Positions 11,449 to 24,516 of a stretch of 64,000 nucleotides of DNA are shown here, piece by piece. Position 1 is the first letter of the stretch; each line of letters opens with the position of its first letter. The stretch lies in the NCBI GenBank assembly GCA_023053545.1, contig JAKZAN010000005.1, positions 11,780,001 through 11,844,000 on the forward strand, given 5' to 3'. The stretch comes from Lepidurus packardi (Eukaryota; Arthropoda; Branchiopoda; Notostraca; Triopsidae). Below the pieces are notes generated by a model that worked only from the letters and a program-made list of their open reading frames with translations, searched no databases and had not been told where the DNA came from. The translations under genes and the position numbers were made by a program.

Positions 11449-14400
11449 ATGGAAGTCTTCATAGTTATTCTAGTCTTTCTTGGTATTCGTGGTGTGAATT
11501 GTGGTGCAGTGTTGTGCCAAGATGGGTACACCCTGAGGAAACCAGCTGATCCTAAAGCTAATGTCTACTGTACCAAGCAAATACCACCTCGACCATGGAA
11601 CGAAGCAATGGATGATTGTTTTGGTGGGCATTACTTAAATGTAGAGCCCATATGGGATTACAACGCTTATTCCTGGATACAGAATACAATTTCCTACCTC
11701 ACTAATGACTCGAATGCCCTCTTGTGGGAGCCACTATGGTTACCTTCAAGAAGAAGAGTACCTGGTGGTCCTTTGTACCCATACCTCACACCAATGAGTA
11801 ATTTTTTGTTAAAAAAAGCAACCACGAATGAGCTGGTTTAAGATTCTAACAAATATTTCTCTTAAATTATAGACGAAAGGGATTTGAACTTGTTGAACGA
11901 CTGGGAGGTAAACATAGCTGGTAGGATCCCACCGCGGATTGACTATGGATCGCTTGAGGCTGACAAGCTTTGCTTAGCATGGTATGTCCAGAACCGGACG
12001 CTAGTTACCCTCAGCTGTTCAGAAAAATATCCAACATTGTGTGTCAAGCAAAGCAGAAATGGTAGCCTATCACGTGGGTATGAGATAACGGATCCAGCCG
12101 ATTATAACATTGCCGGATGCCGCGGTTTTGACAGTTTTGTGCCAAATGAATTTGGGATCAATTCATGTTATAAAGTCTTAACAGTGCCCTCTCCAGCTAA
12201 TTTTACGTGCGATAAAGCTAAGGTACAGTGTAAAACAGAAACTTTGAACGCTACCTTAGCGACACCCATGCCATCTGGAGTTAAAGTCCGTAACTTGATA
12301 CATAATAAGTTAAGTGGCGGTGGTCTTGCCTGGCTTGGTATCTGGCAATCTGCCTCTGGTTCAAATAGCTCCTGTGAACTTACAACTTCGTCTAACGACA
12401 GTATGAACCATGTATACTATGATCCTAGCAACAAAAGGCTCCAGGCTAATGCTTCAGGCAGAAGCTTAGGGGAGTTGGCTGTTGACTTGCCAAGAACAGG
12501 GCTAGTCACTGTTTGTCAAATAGATTTTATACCTCTGCTTGGTGCAAAAGCGCCAGTCATGTATCGTCTCACCCTTGCTTGGGAAGACAGCCAGGAAAGT
12601 CACTTTGTATTGCGCATGTTGCAAGAAAGCAAAATGGCGCCTGACGGCGACAGTGCACGTGGAAGACGGCGGAACTGGTTAGTAATCTACGAACGGCTAA
12701 GTTGCTTCCAAGACGGTACATTGCTGAACATGACTGGAGTTATTCGCAATGATTCTTTGAGCGAAATAAAGGGCACTTTGCCGGCTAAGTTTGTTAGCTT
12801 CTTCTGTGAATCAATGGCGGCCGATTCCACGTTCCTCCGCTCTAACACGCTGCTTGGACGGGAAACGCGATTTACTTTTACCTTAGCGATTCGCAACCAA
12901 AGCGTTCGTATTATGTCAACAACAAAGGATGTTTTGGGAAAGATCAGAGGACCCAAAGTTTATAATGGAAGCTACACGAATTCCCCAAATCTCCCGAAAG
13001 TAATGACCAAAGCTCAGTTTGCCGAACGCTTTGAGCCAAGTACTAAGAGGAGTAAAGGTACTAGTCGTGATTCGCGGTTTAGTAGTGCCTTCCAGACCCA
13101 GATTCGGTCCCTTGACTTCTCTTCATGGAGTTGGGAACCTTGGCACAACTATACCCTCACTAATCCGAAATACGGTCTTGTACCAGTCAGCTCCAGAGAT
13201 TACGACAACTTGCTAATACGTTATCACGTGGTCTTCAACGGTACAAATGAAACCCTGAACGATGTTTATAACCAGTTACGGGAGGATATAACCTTCCTTT
13301 TGTGTGATGTGGATAGTAATGTATGTCGTTATGAAGTGAAAGACGGAGATCTAGTGTTGCGTAGTATGACAACATGTTTGGAGGAAGTTGTACAGTTTCG
13401 TGCTGGTAACTTAACCTTCCTCGAAACACCACTAGACAAAACAGCGTTCTCCATGAACTTTTGCGCACTTGACCGCGGTTCGCTGGTTCAGAGAACTTGT
13501 ATCGGAGATATCTACCATGGAGCTTACTGGGGTCCAGTACAGGTACGTGTCGTAAGACTTATTTTCCCTTTTGTTGTTCATAATCTTTTTCAGATTCTCT
13601 TAAGAAATTTTTTGGATTTTCTTACGTATTCCATTGGAATTCTGCTTGTATTTCCTTTTGAACTGTATAGGCTGCGAATAAGGAAGGCATCTTGGAAGAT
13701 TTATCCGACGATTTTAGCTGTGCTGAGCATTCCAATACCACAACTAGCATCTTCAATATTCTAGAAGTAACAGAAAATGCTTCAACTATCCTGGCTCAGC
13801 TGCAGAGGGTTACAAGTGAATGGGAAGAAGTAACCATAGCGGACTTTCAGCTTGTATCTTTACTACTACTTAATTCTTCCAGAACAGGAAATAACTTTAC
13901 GAACATCGATATGATTCGAACTGCAGATATCCTAGAACAAGTAAGTACTCTCAAAGCATTCCTTCTGTAGCAGAAAGCAGTCCTAGTATCTTATTGTTTA
14001 GGTACTGCGTTTGGAATCCGCCACTCTAGTTAACGCACAGCGAATAGGCAACATAACGACTAACCTCCTAAAGGGCACGGAAGGAATTCTTGTTCGCAGT
14101 TCTGGTAACCGCTCAATGGTAGCTACCACCTTTAGAGGCGATAGAATAGAACTTGACAAAGGATTCTCTGAGGTAGTCTTCACAGCAGATTCAAACCACT
14201 CGGCCACAGAAGATACCGTCAAATACACGAACATTACCTGTAATCAATCCATTTTAATCATCGACAATATCCAACACGACGTCAAGGTTATAATGAACGA
14301 GAGTTCGTTAATCACCCCAGACAAATCAATACCCTCACTCGCGTTCATCTACTACCCGAGCATACATATGGCGGACGCTGCCAGAGCAGTTGGAGGAAAT

Positions 14401-15687
14401 ATCCGAGTATTCAGTCCAGATCCTAGCGATGGAGATCATGAGAAGCTCCTACCTGCTAACTATACTGCCAATAGTGCTATGGTACAGGTAGCAAGTACCC
14501 GTGGAGCAACATTTCCGGAGACATTGCAAGTTGACATTTTCTTCCGTCCTTTCCTGCCGCTAGATGGTACCACAAGCAGTACTCTGAGTACCGTTGTGTG
14601 CGTTTCCTGGAATGCTCAAGTCAACAAGGGTATTGGGGGCTGGTCCATTCGCGGTTGCCGGTACATGGACAAAGTACAAGACTTGGACTTTTGTCAGTGC
14701 GACCACATGTCAACGTTTACAACATTACGGCAGATTGACAATGAAATTAAGCCTGTTGTTCATTTCTATGATGTGTTTCTAGTCGCCACGACTATGATAG
14801 GTTGTGGTTTATCCCTAATCGGGTTGTTAGGTGTTATAAGTACTTACGTGCTGTTTCCTAAATGGAGGGAACCAAAACCCAAGTTCTATGGTCATCACAT
14901 AATCTTTCAATTGTCGATAGCTTTAAGTGTGCTTCAACTGACGTTCTTATTGGGTGTTGAGCAGACGGGCAATCCTCAGCTGTGCTTGTTAGTCGCCGTT
15001 TCCCTTCATTACTTTACGCTCGTAGTCTTTTTCTGGATGTTTATAGGAGCTTACTATCATTATTCACTCTTCGTGGCAATTTGGGGGATTAATACGTCGA
15101 GATTCATGATGAAGGCTGTGTTATTCGCTTGGGGAGTACCTGTGATGGTTCCTTTGGTTACAGTACTGACGACTCATACTCAGATGTACCACTACATGAA
15201 CCACAACAAGTATTGCTGGCTAAACCCTCGAGGCTTTAACTGCGTTTTATTGCCCTTTTTGGCCGCCATTGGCTTGTTTAATCTTGCTGTATATGTACTG
15301 GTCATGGTTAAAGTCTGTTGTGTGCGCAGTCAGCTGCGCACTAACCAAACGAACAGACAAACGCTTACGCATTACACAGCCATAGGCATTTCTTTCTTGT
15401 TAGGGTTAACCTGGGTCTTTGGTTTAGTTGTCCTAGACCAAGCCCGTACGTTCTTCAGCTACCTTTTTGTGATTTTTACATCTTTGCAGGGCTTTGTTAT
15501 TTTCCTGCTTTTTATATGCAGAGGTCAAATTGCGCGTGAGCAATGGCGCAATTTCTTCCAAGGGAAATCCAATAGAGACCACGCTCGAGAGAGGCTAACG
15601 GCGAGTATTGCTAATGACCTTTCCCATCGGCTTGGCTTGAGAAGAGTTCGAAGCTCCGATAGTTCATCAAACTCAGTAACACCTTAG
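11449..15687 (+). CDS. Adhesion G protein-coupled receptor with C-type-lectin-like ectodomain
   Basis: Exons 11449-11797, 11873-13542, 13671-13940 and 14002-15687, in phase throughout; 1324 aa. It starts with a signal peptide (MEVFIVILVFLGIRGVNC). Two Cys/Trp-containing N-terminal segments (CTKQIPPRPWNEAMDDC, and CYKVLTVPSPANFTC further on) resemble degenerate C-type lectin folds. A long N-glycosylation-rich stalk and presumed GAIN domain follow. The GPS motif is clear: VCVSWN, then GCRYMDKVQDLDFCQCDHMSTF, with predicted autoproteolysis between Met999 and Ser1000. Seven hydrophobic spans run from about 1018 to 1265, starting VFLVATTMIGCGLSLIGLLG, with the class B2 feature FLLGLTWVFGL in TM6. 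The cytoplasmic tail is short and Ser-rich. Ligand and G protein are unknown. The lectin assignment is tentative; the GPS and 7TM assignments are firm. Confidence 0.92.
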
Positions 15688-16418
15688 CCATTGAAGAATT
15701 ATATTTCTGTATTTCTATCCCTTTTACAAAAAATCTCTTCTTTGCCTTCTTGTAATATAGTGTATCGCTGACATTTGTAAACGAAGCTCCCAAGTATAAA
15801 TTCCATCACATATTATATAGCAATATAATTAAGTACTAATTTCTGTACTATTTTGCATTATCCATTGCATCCGTTGAAGTTTCAATTTGAATTTTTTTCG
15901 TATCAGCTTTGAAGGCTTTTTTAAGGAATGGAAGCCGTAATTAAGCTACGTATTTAAACTATGTACAGGTCCATTTAGAATCTATTTTTTTGTCTTAGAT
16001 AACATGTTTGATTGGTCAATAAAGCTGTATTTAAACGGTTTTTCCATGGATTTCCGTTGAGTTATAAGTTTCTATCGATAGTGTTTAACATCGGCTCAAG
16101 GCGATACTTGAGCCTGATCGATAACTGGCTGTTGCAATCTCAATATCTAAGTATTCGTGTTTACAATGTGGCACTTCATTAATTATCGCCTGGAACACTA
16201 ATTAAACTACCTAAACACAAAAAAATTATGGGATACCACAACGAAGTAGTTAGACTTTTTACCATTGTATGCACATGGCATCAATTGATGACCCAAAACG
16301 AGTTTTAATGACCCCAATTTAGCATCTTTCCATTGCGCTTTTTGCTTGGAAACGGTGAAGTGAACAATTAATTTTTAATCGTGAGTTCCCTTGCATTTCC
16401 CCTCCAAGCTTACATATA
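15688..16418. other. Intergenic region between adhesion GPCR and CACHD1
   Basis: Contains the GPCR 3' UTR and the CACHD1 promoter. It has a TCGATA-flanked inverted stretch near 16075-16125 (TATCGATAGTG and CTGATCGATAAC) but no ORF. Confidence 0.45.
16018..16023 (+). promoter_or_regulatory. Polyadenylation signal AATAAA for the adhesion GPCR
   Basis: AATAAA about 330 bases after the receptor stop codon, before a T-rich stretch. It is the best candidate in this 3' flank. Confidence 0.5.
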
Positions 16419-19400
16419 ATGGGGGGTGCCAAGTGGACACTATGCGCATTTTACCTGTTTATAACCACAAGTGTCGCCTATTCGGACCCAAATCTGGATC
16501 CCAGCCAAACCGCCAGCCCTGTTCAGTACCTGAACCTGCCAAAAGCATCTGAACAAGCGCAACCGAAGCCTTTACAAGCCAGAGATATAGAATGGACGTC
16601 CCATACCCAACCCAACAACTCCACATCCACTCCGCAAGATGTGGATATCTCACCTAATCTAAGTGTTTTCGAAGAAGACGCTACCGAACCTTTGCAAGGA
16701 ATCTACATCGAAGACGCAGCTAAAGCCTTAGCTTCCTTCCTTCGCAAAATTAGCAATGAAGAACTGGGCGTTACTGCCATGCAAGCTATCTATGACAACT
16801 TACCCTTCGGGCCGTTCGAAAAAGACGATGGAATCCGAGCTAAAGAAGTAAAACATGTACCCTTAATTCATTTCAAAATGCAACTGTTTTCAAATGCAAC
16901 TGTTTCTCTTTCCAGATTGCAGATAAAATCACGGCGAAGCTTTCTAGGTACGTTGAGCTCGTCAATAACAGTAAAACTAACGTGGAAGAGCTCTTTTGGC
17001 GTCATTTACACCGACCTTTGGCCAGTTTGGTCCCTTGCTGCGATATCTCAGACTCGAATTTGAGGTAAGCTAACTAAATGAGCTAAATTCACCCAATTCT
17101 TCGCTTAAAAACCAAATGAAACTCTTTTTGAATCCTTTATACAGGTATGATGAACATTGGGGAACCTTAATATCCGAGGAATACGCTTGCGATGTAACCT
17201 TACCTTCTCAGCAACTCTTTGTGTTCACTCCAGGCCACAATTTGACTGAAGGTAGTCCCAAACCATCCACTGACAACGTTAAATTCAGAGCTTTTCATGA
17301 AAATTTCTGTTTTAGTGTTTGCTGATAACCGAAAGATGAACCCAGCAATCAAATGGCAATACTTTCTGGGACCTGACGGTGTATTAAGCGAGTATCCAGG
17401 CCACAGAGGAGATAGCAGAACTGGCTGCAAGCCATTCGACGTTGATCGACGTAGAAATCTGTTCTTTAAAGCTGTCAAACCCCAGACAAAGTACGTTATT
17501 ATCATATTGGACCACAGCAGCGCCTTGAATACGCATCAGCTCAACTTAGCGAAAGCTACAAGTACGTTTTTCGGCGTGTTGAATCCCAATTTGATGGTTT
17601 TTTAACCTTGTTTGGACCTCTTTTAGGCAAATATTTGATTTCTACGCTGTCTGAAGATGATTATGTAGGTTTAATTGCGTTATCTGACGAAGTTCACTTC
17701 TGTAATGGAGGCTGCATGGGTGCCAAAGGCATGGCGCAAGCTACGTCGGAGAATAAGTTCATTTACAGCCAATATATTGATACATTAACGCGAGCAAAAG
17801 GTAAATTTGGACTTTATAATCATGATTTTCGGTTAAAACACGATTTGTTTGGGGTTTACAGCTGCTGCCAATCATACCTTAGGGTTTCAAACTGCCTTTG
17901 TGATGCTCAAACAGTTTCTGAAGGCTGAGAACGAGTTTGGAGCTGCAAGCTCGGATGTTTGCCCATTCTCGGCGCCGGAAACTTTATTTCTCTATGTGAG
18001 TCGTGGCTTACTCACTTCCCTGGCAGAGCCCAAGATTGTTATGAGTCTAATTCGCCAAGAACAAATTTGCTTGAAAGGACAAGTGGTCATCAACACTTAT
18101 GCGGTTATAGATGGTAAAATTCCTTTTCAAATCTTCAAATATTCTTTACAAACTAACAATCTTATAGCGTTTTCTTTAACTTCATTGTTTTTTTGCTTTT
18201 TTAAAGAGGGAAAACCAATCATGTATGAAAAGGCGTTTCTGCAAGACTTGGCATTGCAGAATTTCTCGCGCTATAATGTGAGCGGCCAGGAATTCCCGGT
18301 GAAAAAAGGCTTGGCGTTGTCTGTGAATGCAACCAAAGGGTTATCAGCCACTGTGGGCGATATTTTCAGCGTTTTGAATAGCAATTTGACTGCCCAAACG
18401 CCGGTTATTAGCTGGCCTTCATGGGATCCCATTGGCAAAGGTTTCTTCAATTTCACGATTCAAATTCAAATTCAATTCGATTCGATTTCAATTTCGATTC
18501 AAGTTCAGTTTCGATTCGATTTCAATTTCGATTCAAGTTCAGTTTCGATTCGATTTCAATTTCGATTCGATATCAGTTTCACGATTTCAAAGATTCTTCA
18601 ATTTCACGGATTTTTAGCTTGACGGTCTTAATTTATGCGTTTTAATTAGGTTTGGTAGTGAGCATCAGCCAAGCTTGTTATCATTTGGACCATTTGGTGG
18701 GCGTGGTGGGCCTAGATTTGCATTTATCTGATTTAGTGGAAGATATTACGTATTTTAAGCAACCTGGCATCTCTTATGCCTTTTTAGTGGACATTTCAGG
18801 TAAAAACAACCGGTTTTTAGATCATATTCGCTAGTTTCAGACGAATTCTAATGCTGTGCTCTGATATGAATAAAGAAAACTAATTAATCTCATTTAAGGC
18901 TTGGCGATCATGCATCCCACCATGCCGAGACCGATATTTGCTCAGGAACTTCCTCTTTTCGTGGATATAAGCTCGCTGGAGAGCAAAGAAGGTTTCCCCA
19001 TGGTTAGGAAACGCTTATTAAGTGAAAGGAGTGGAACTCATACCTTAATTTCCTTGGATCCTCGTAATTCAACCTCGTCGCATCAAAAAGTAACCTTTTT
19101 ACCTCTTTTTTTGACTCATTTAACAGCGTGTATTGATTCAGTTGCTATTTGATGGTATATTTCAGGTGCATTATACCTGGGAGCGAGTTCCAAAGTACCC
19201 TTACATTGTGTGCGTGGTGTCAGTGGAGGAGGAATTGCAAGAAATACGGATTTTAAAGCGCGTAAGCGTTCCTACACCTTCTGACATGGTTTATCATCGT
19301 TTGGATCTCGTCTCGAGTCCCATAATGGTCCAACGCTGTCGCTATTTCAAGCAAATGGCCACAATTGGTAACTTTTATTCTCGAAATCTCAGTTTCATCT

Positions 19401-22400
19401 CTTTAAATCCTTCATATGAACCTAAAATCTCCAATTTCACCCATTAAGTCTTAAATTTGAGCCTTAATTCCTAGTTTCACCGCTGTAAATCCTTAATTTG
19501 AACTCCTACGGCTGAATTTTAGCTTTACCAAGGGTTATTTTTGAATATTTTGAAAATGACTGAGTGAAAATGACTGTTTAAGCTAATTTTCGTTCAAAAT
19601 TTCTAGAAGCCAGCTCGGTTTTCCTCTCGCCGGCGTGTTTCCAAGCCCCGTTTCGCTTAGAGAGCAGAGGAGAAGCGACGGTAACGTCCGTCCAGTCCTA
19701 CGCGTTCTATTTAAACGACCGCACGAAAGTCATAGCGAATCCTGGACTGCGCAGCGGCATCCGCGCCGACGTTTCGGCCTTGGCTCACTTGGCTCCGCAC
19801 TGGAAAACGCAGTTCGCGAGGAGTCTTTTCTCCCAATTTGTCGTCAGACGCTTCGGAGCCACACCTTCAGGCGTCTACCTTCAACACCCCGGCGAAATCG
19901 CTGACTGGAGGAGTGATCCGACTCGAAAAGTCTGGTTCGAGAGAGCTACCAGTCTCCCAGGAAGAGTTGTCATCTCTGGACCTCAGTTAGACCCCGCCGG
20001 CGCTGGATACGTCGTGTCTGTATCCCATACCATCTACGAAGGCAAAGCAGCAGCCTTACATGGCCCCACAGATCAAGTATACCTCAATTTATGGCTTAAT
20101 ATCCCATTTTATGTTATTTTACTGATTTTTCTTGATTTTAATTCCTTCAATTTGACTTTTTTTAACCGATTTTTCTTGTTTTTTTTCTAAAAGGTGGTGG
20201 CGGTTTTGGGAGCAGACTTTAATTTGACTTTTTTAACCGATTTTTCTTGTTTTTTTCTAAAAGGTGGTGGCGGTTTTGGGAGCAGACTTTAATTTGACTT
20301 TTTTAACCGATTTTTCTTGTTTTTTTCTAAAAAGGTGGTGGCGGTTTTGGGAGCAGACTTCACGTTAAGCTACATGTACCGAGTCTTGGTGCAAAGCCTT
20401 CCATTTTGTGGCTTGGGCGAGACTCCAAAAGTGCGCTGTTTCCTGATGGACGATCAGGGTTACTTAATCGTGCATCCCAATCTCCTGGAGCCGGATTCCA
20501 GCCACATGACTCGCGGAAACATCGAGTGGCAGCACATAACCCATCACGAGCCGTTAGTCGCCTCGGATTTGCTGAGCCATCAGGGCTTTGTGGTCAAGAA
20601 GGCGTGTCTAAGCTACGCGGATCAGACCATTCAACGCTTCTACCAACTCAATCTGAGCTTGAGCATGGATAACACCTGGGCGTCGGGCAAAAACATGGGA
20701 GGTTTGAGTGTTTTTACCAATTTGGTCCATGGAGAACATTGCAGCAAGTACCAGATTGTTCCTATTCCTGGTACAAACGTCTTTTTGGGCGTCGTGAACC
20801 AAACGTGCGAGACGGCGACCGCCTTTTGCCCTTGTTCAACGGTAAAATCCTCGTACTTTGCCTGAAATGAACGTTTCTTATCGCTTTTTCAGCTATTTAG
20901 TGATTTTTTTTAGGTTTAGTACCGATTTTTGAGTTAATTATGGATTTTTTAGGTGGATCGATTGTGCTTGAACTGCCACCGGATGGAGCAATCGGAGTGC
21001 GAATGCCCTTGCGAGTGTCCGTTTGAAGCGGATGTGTGTTTGGCGCCACATTTGGTTCACCAACAGCCGCCTGATAACTTTCCGCTCTGTGAGCCCGCCC
21101 CTGAACCGGCTCGCCCCGCCCCCATCGCCCCCCAAGAGCTGAGTGCTTTACCTTCTTGTCTAGCGATGGATTGCGAGCATAGAGTCACCGAAAAGTAAAA
21201 TTGTCTTCTCTAATTTATGTATTCCTTAATTCCTTATTTAGAAAATTCAAGTAATTAGATAGATTGTTTAATTAGTTAGATTGATTCATTGGAATAGTTG
21301 GGTTAGTTAAAGTGTAGTTTTCCTATTTAAATTATTGAATTATTTGATTCATTTTCTCGATATTTGTATTCCTTAATTCCTTATTTAAAAAATTTAAGTA
21401 ATTAGATTGTTTAATTAGTTCGATTGATTCATTGGAATAGTTGGGTTAGTTAAGGTGTGGTTTTCCTATTTAAATTATTGAATCATTGGATTCATTTTCT
21501 CGATATTTGTATTCCTTAATTCCTTATTTAGAAAATTTAAGTAATTAGATTTTTAAATTAGTTAGATTGATTCATTGGAAAAGTTGGGTTAGTTAAGGTG
21601 TAGTTTTCCTATTTAAATTATTGAATTATTTGATTCATTTTCTCGATATTTGTATTCCGTAATTCCTTACTTAGAAAATTTAAGTAATTAGATTGTTTAA
21701 TTAGTTCGATTGATTCATTGGAATAGTTGGGTTAGTTAAGGTGTAGTTGTCCTATTTAAATTATTGAATTATTTTATTCATTTTCTCGATATTTTGGTAT
21801 TTTTTGGTACACTAACGTGTTTTCTTGATGTTCTAGTGAGTGTTTGGGCGTGGTCGGATGTGAGTGGTGCACGCGGGATACTGGGAGAGAGGATTTTCTG
21901 CCAGTTCCTTTTTGCACTTTGCAAAGAAAGTGCTTTGGCGGTGTTTTAAGGGGCCCTTCGCCTTATAATGATGGGCCGGAAGGTAAATAATCCTATGAAA
22001 TTTGGTTTAAAAAAAAATGGAATTAATTTCTTCGTTATTTAGGAGTCTTTGGCGGGACTGATGTGTTGCCCAGTTTCCGGACAAGCCCTGTGGGACCTGT
22101 CGCAGGCGCCTTGTTAGGCTTTTTCCTCTTATTAGCCATGTTTATCTACTGCTATAGACAACGTGGAGGCAGGGGGCGTGGCCAGGAGCACACTTCCTAC
22201 GTGACCTCCTTAAGAATGTCCCAATTAGACATTGAAGGCGAAGAAGAACCCCATGACATGGATTTAGAACCTAATGGAGACCAAACTGCAGGTAAAAAAA
22301 ATTATACTAATAAAAACAATAATAATAGTAAACAGATGAATTAACTAGTATATTAAAATTAAAACTACTAACTAGTATAGTATCATTATAACCTTCTTAT

Positions 22401-23522
22401 TTGAAACGTCTTAAACATTCTATCTGGAATGATCTCAATGAATTCTCAATGATCTCAATGAATGCATTAAGAATTCTCTTAATGCATTTTTAATCCTATT
22501 TAGTGGTAATTTTAATTATGTCAATTAATAATAGTTATTTGCAAGAGAAAGACGTTTATTAATTACAAACAAATGGGATCCTTGATATGCTAATTACTTA
22601 ATTAGGATTATTGTGATTGAATTGAAGTTAAGGGAGTTAGGTTGTAAAACTGAATTAATTGCATTATTTTAGTAATTTTTAGTATTATTTCATTATTTTA
22701 GTAATTTTTAGTATTTTTTCATTATTTTACTAAATTTTAGTAATTTTTCCATTATTTTAGTAATTTTTAGTAATTCTTTCATTATTTTAGTAATTTTTAT
22801 TAATTTTTCAGTAATTTTCCATTATTTTAGTAATTTTTTCATTATTTTAGTAATTTTTTCATTATTTTAGTAATTTTTAGTAATTTTTTCATTATTTTAG
22901 TAATTTTTTCAGTAATTTTTAGTAATTTTTCCATTATTTTAGTAATTTATAAATTATTTTAGTAATTTTTTCATTATTTTTAGTAATTATTTTAGCTATT
23001 GACGTTGTGTTTCGTAAATTACATCAATTTTTGGTTTTGGATTTGTTTTTAGTGATGGGCCATGAGATGGTACTGGCCGGCTTGGATAACGTGGCCATCG
23101 TCTCGCCGTATCGCGTGAGTACCAACTATAGACGCCCCCAGAACGGAGATTCGGATCATGGCTACTCTACTATGACTCCGCACGAAGATTCTGAGCATAC
23201 CGTCCCCTCCATCGTGGAACCGTTGTTGATTGGACGGGATCGGTACCGGCCAGCACCTGGTTCGGTCACTTCTACGTCCGTGAACTCGCTCTTTTCCTCG
23301 CGAGCTTCGTCTCCGCTAAACAATCCCTTTCCCAAACCTCCCACGCATCCGCGAGGTCAATTGCAGCCTCAAAAATCCATGGAAACGACGTTAACAGAAC
23401 TGGAAACCCATTGCAGCATCAAAGTGCCCCCGCAAACACGAATTCCAGAAGAAACGACCGTGTTGGGGGCGGGGCACCAGTTCCTGGTCCCTGTAACAGT
23501 CCATATGGTGGACTCTGCCTAG
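16419..23522 (+). CDS. CACHD1: VWFA and cache domain-containing protein 1 (CACHD1 ortholog)
   Basis: Sixteen exons join in one frame: 16419-16847, 16916-17064, 17145-17251, 17316-17561, 17627-17800, 17862-18113, 18207-18440, 18650-18799, 18899-19089, 19166-19367, 19607-20076, 20335-20841, 20953-21194, 21837-21982, 22043-22291, 23053-23522; 1405 aa. It is a type I membrane protein of the voltage-gated calcium channel alpha2-delta family: signal peptide, VWA domain from about residue 288, cache domains, a Cys-rich block (VDRLCLNCHRMEQ, ECECPCECP), a second Cys block (NECLGVVGCEWC, KCFGG), a membrane span at about 1185-1208, and a cytoplasmic tail. The tail has SDHGYSTM at 1283-1290 and ends VTVHMVDSA; both resemble vertebrate CACHD1 and separate it from true alpha2-delta subunits. 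The VWA metal site reads LDHSSA and is degenerate, as I recall for CACHD1. Family members modulate T-type calcium channels and Wnt receptors. Confidence 0.95.
18441..18602 (+). repeat. TTCGATTCGATTTCAA-type minisatellite in CACHD1 intron 7
   Basis: Intron 7 is built mostly of short units mixing TTCAATTTCGATTC, AAGTTCAGTTTCGATTC and GATTTCAATTTCGATTC. It begins with a weak donor (G|GTTTCT). Confidence 0.8.
20151..20358 (+). repeat. Triplicated intron 11/exon 12 junction of CACHD1 (70-71 bp units)
   Basis: Three tandem copies contain the polypyrimidine tract, the acceptor CTAAAAG and the first bases of exon 12 (GTGGTGGCGGTTTTGGGAGC). Acceptors end at 20193, 20263 and 20334; only the third, giving exon 12 from 20335, keeps the CACHD1 frame. 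Confidence 0.9.
21215..21790 (+). repeat. Four-copy tandem repeat (about 142-148 bp) in CACHD1 intron 13
   Basis: Units start at TGTATTCCTTAATTCCTTA (21218, 21366, 21507, 21650) and include GGAATAGTTGGGTTAGTTAA. Copies differ by a few substitutions and short indels. Confidence 0.88.
22661..22995 (+). repeat. ATTATTTTAGTAATTTTT minisatellite in CACHD1 intron 15
   Basis: About 335 bp of short units CATTATTTTAGTAATTTTT with variable length. Every unit contains TTTTAG, an acceptor-like string, before the true acceptor at 23051-23052. Confidence 0.85.
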
Positions 23523-24516
23523 CTATCTCCAACCCTCTTAAGAAATTTATTATTATCTTTTAATATTTTAGCTCATTCATGAAGTTACTCAGATATTCTG
23601 AACAAAAGAGAAAGTGCCTTGAAGACGTTTCTACTTTTCACGCCCCCGCCAAGACTAGCGAGTCGATTTTTATTTCTTAAAAAAATGTTACAAAACGTGT
23701 ATAAAAGTTACTCTCATTTTTTAAAAACGAAAAAAATGCCGTAAGCCGCATTTTTTTAGCCAAACTTGGAAAAAAAATCCAAATTGCAAGTGTTTAGAGT
23801 TTTAGAATGTGAAAGTATGGAAAGAATGCTACAGTATTCAGTATTATTGAGTTTGGGGATTGCGTGGGATGAATAAGTGCCTTTTTTGTTGGGAATATGC
23901 TCAATTTTCACTTGTTGAAATCTATTTTGTACAAAATAACGGTTTTCATTGCCAAACAATGTTTTTTTCAAGAATTCCAATGTTTTCAATTTCTCAATTT
24001 TTTCAATTCAGAATTTTTTCAAATTTTTTCAATTGAGAATTTTTTCCAATTTTTTCAATTGAGAATTTTTTCCAATTTTTTCAATTGAGATTTTTTTCCA
24101 ATTTTTTCAATTGAGAATTTTTTCCAATTTTTTCAATTGAAAATTTTTTCCAATTTTTTCTATTGAGAATTTTTTTAAATTTTTTCAATTGAGGATTTTT
24201 TCAAAGTTTTTCAATTGAGAATTTTTTCCAATTTTTTCAATTGAGAATTTTTTCAAATTTTTTCAATTGAGAATTTTTTCCAATTTTTTCAATTGAGAAT
24301 TTTTTCACATTTTTTCAATGGAGAATTTTTTCCAATTTTTTCAATTGAGAATTTTTTCACATTTTTTCAATTAAGAATTTTTTCAAATTTTTTCAGTTGA
24401 GAATTTTTTCAAATTTTTTCAATTGAGAATTTTTTCAAATTTTTTCAATTGAGAATTTTTTTCAATTGAGAATGTTTTCCAATTTTTTCAATTGAGAATT
24501 CCAAATTCCAATTTCT
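23523..24516. repeat. CACHD1 3' flank followed by TTTTTTCAATTGAGAATT minisatellite
   Basis: Stretch 23523-23980 is ordinary 3' flank. From about 23980 to 24505 there are some 18 imperfect copies of a roughly 28-bp unit built on TTTTTTCAATTGAGAATTTT, containing the palindrome CAATTG. It separates the convergent CACHD1 and LACTB 3' ends. Confidence 0.85.
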
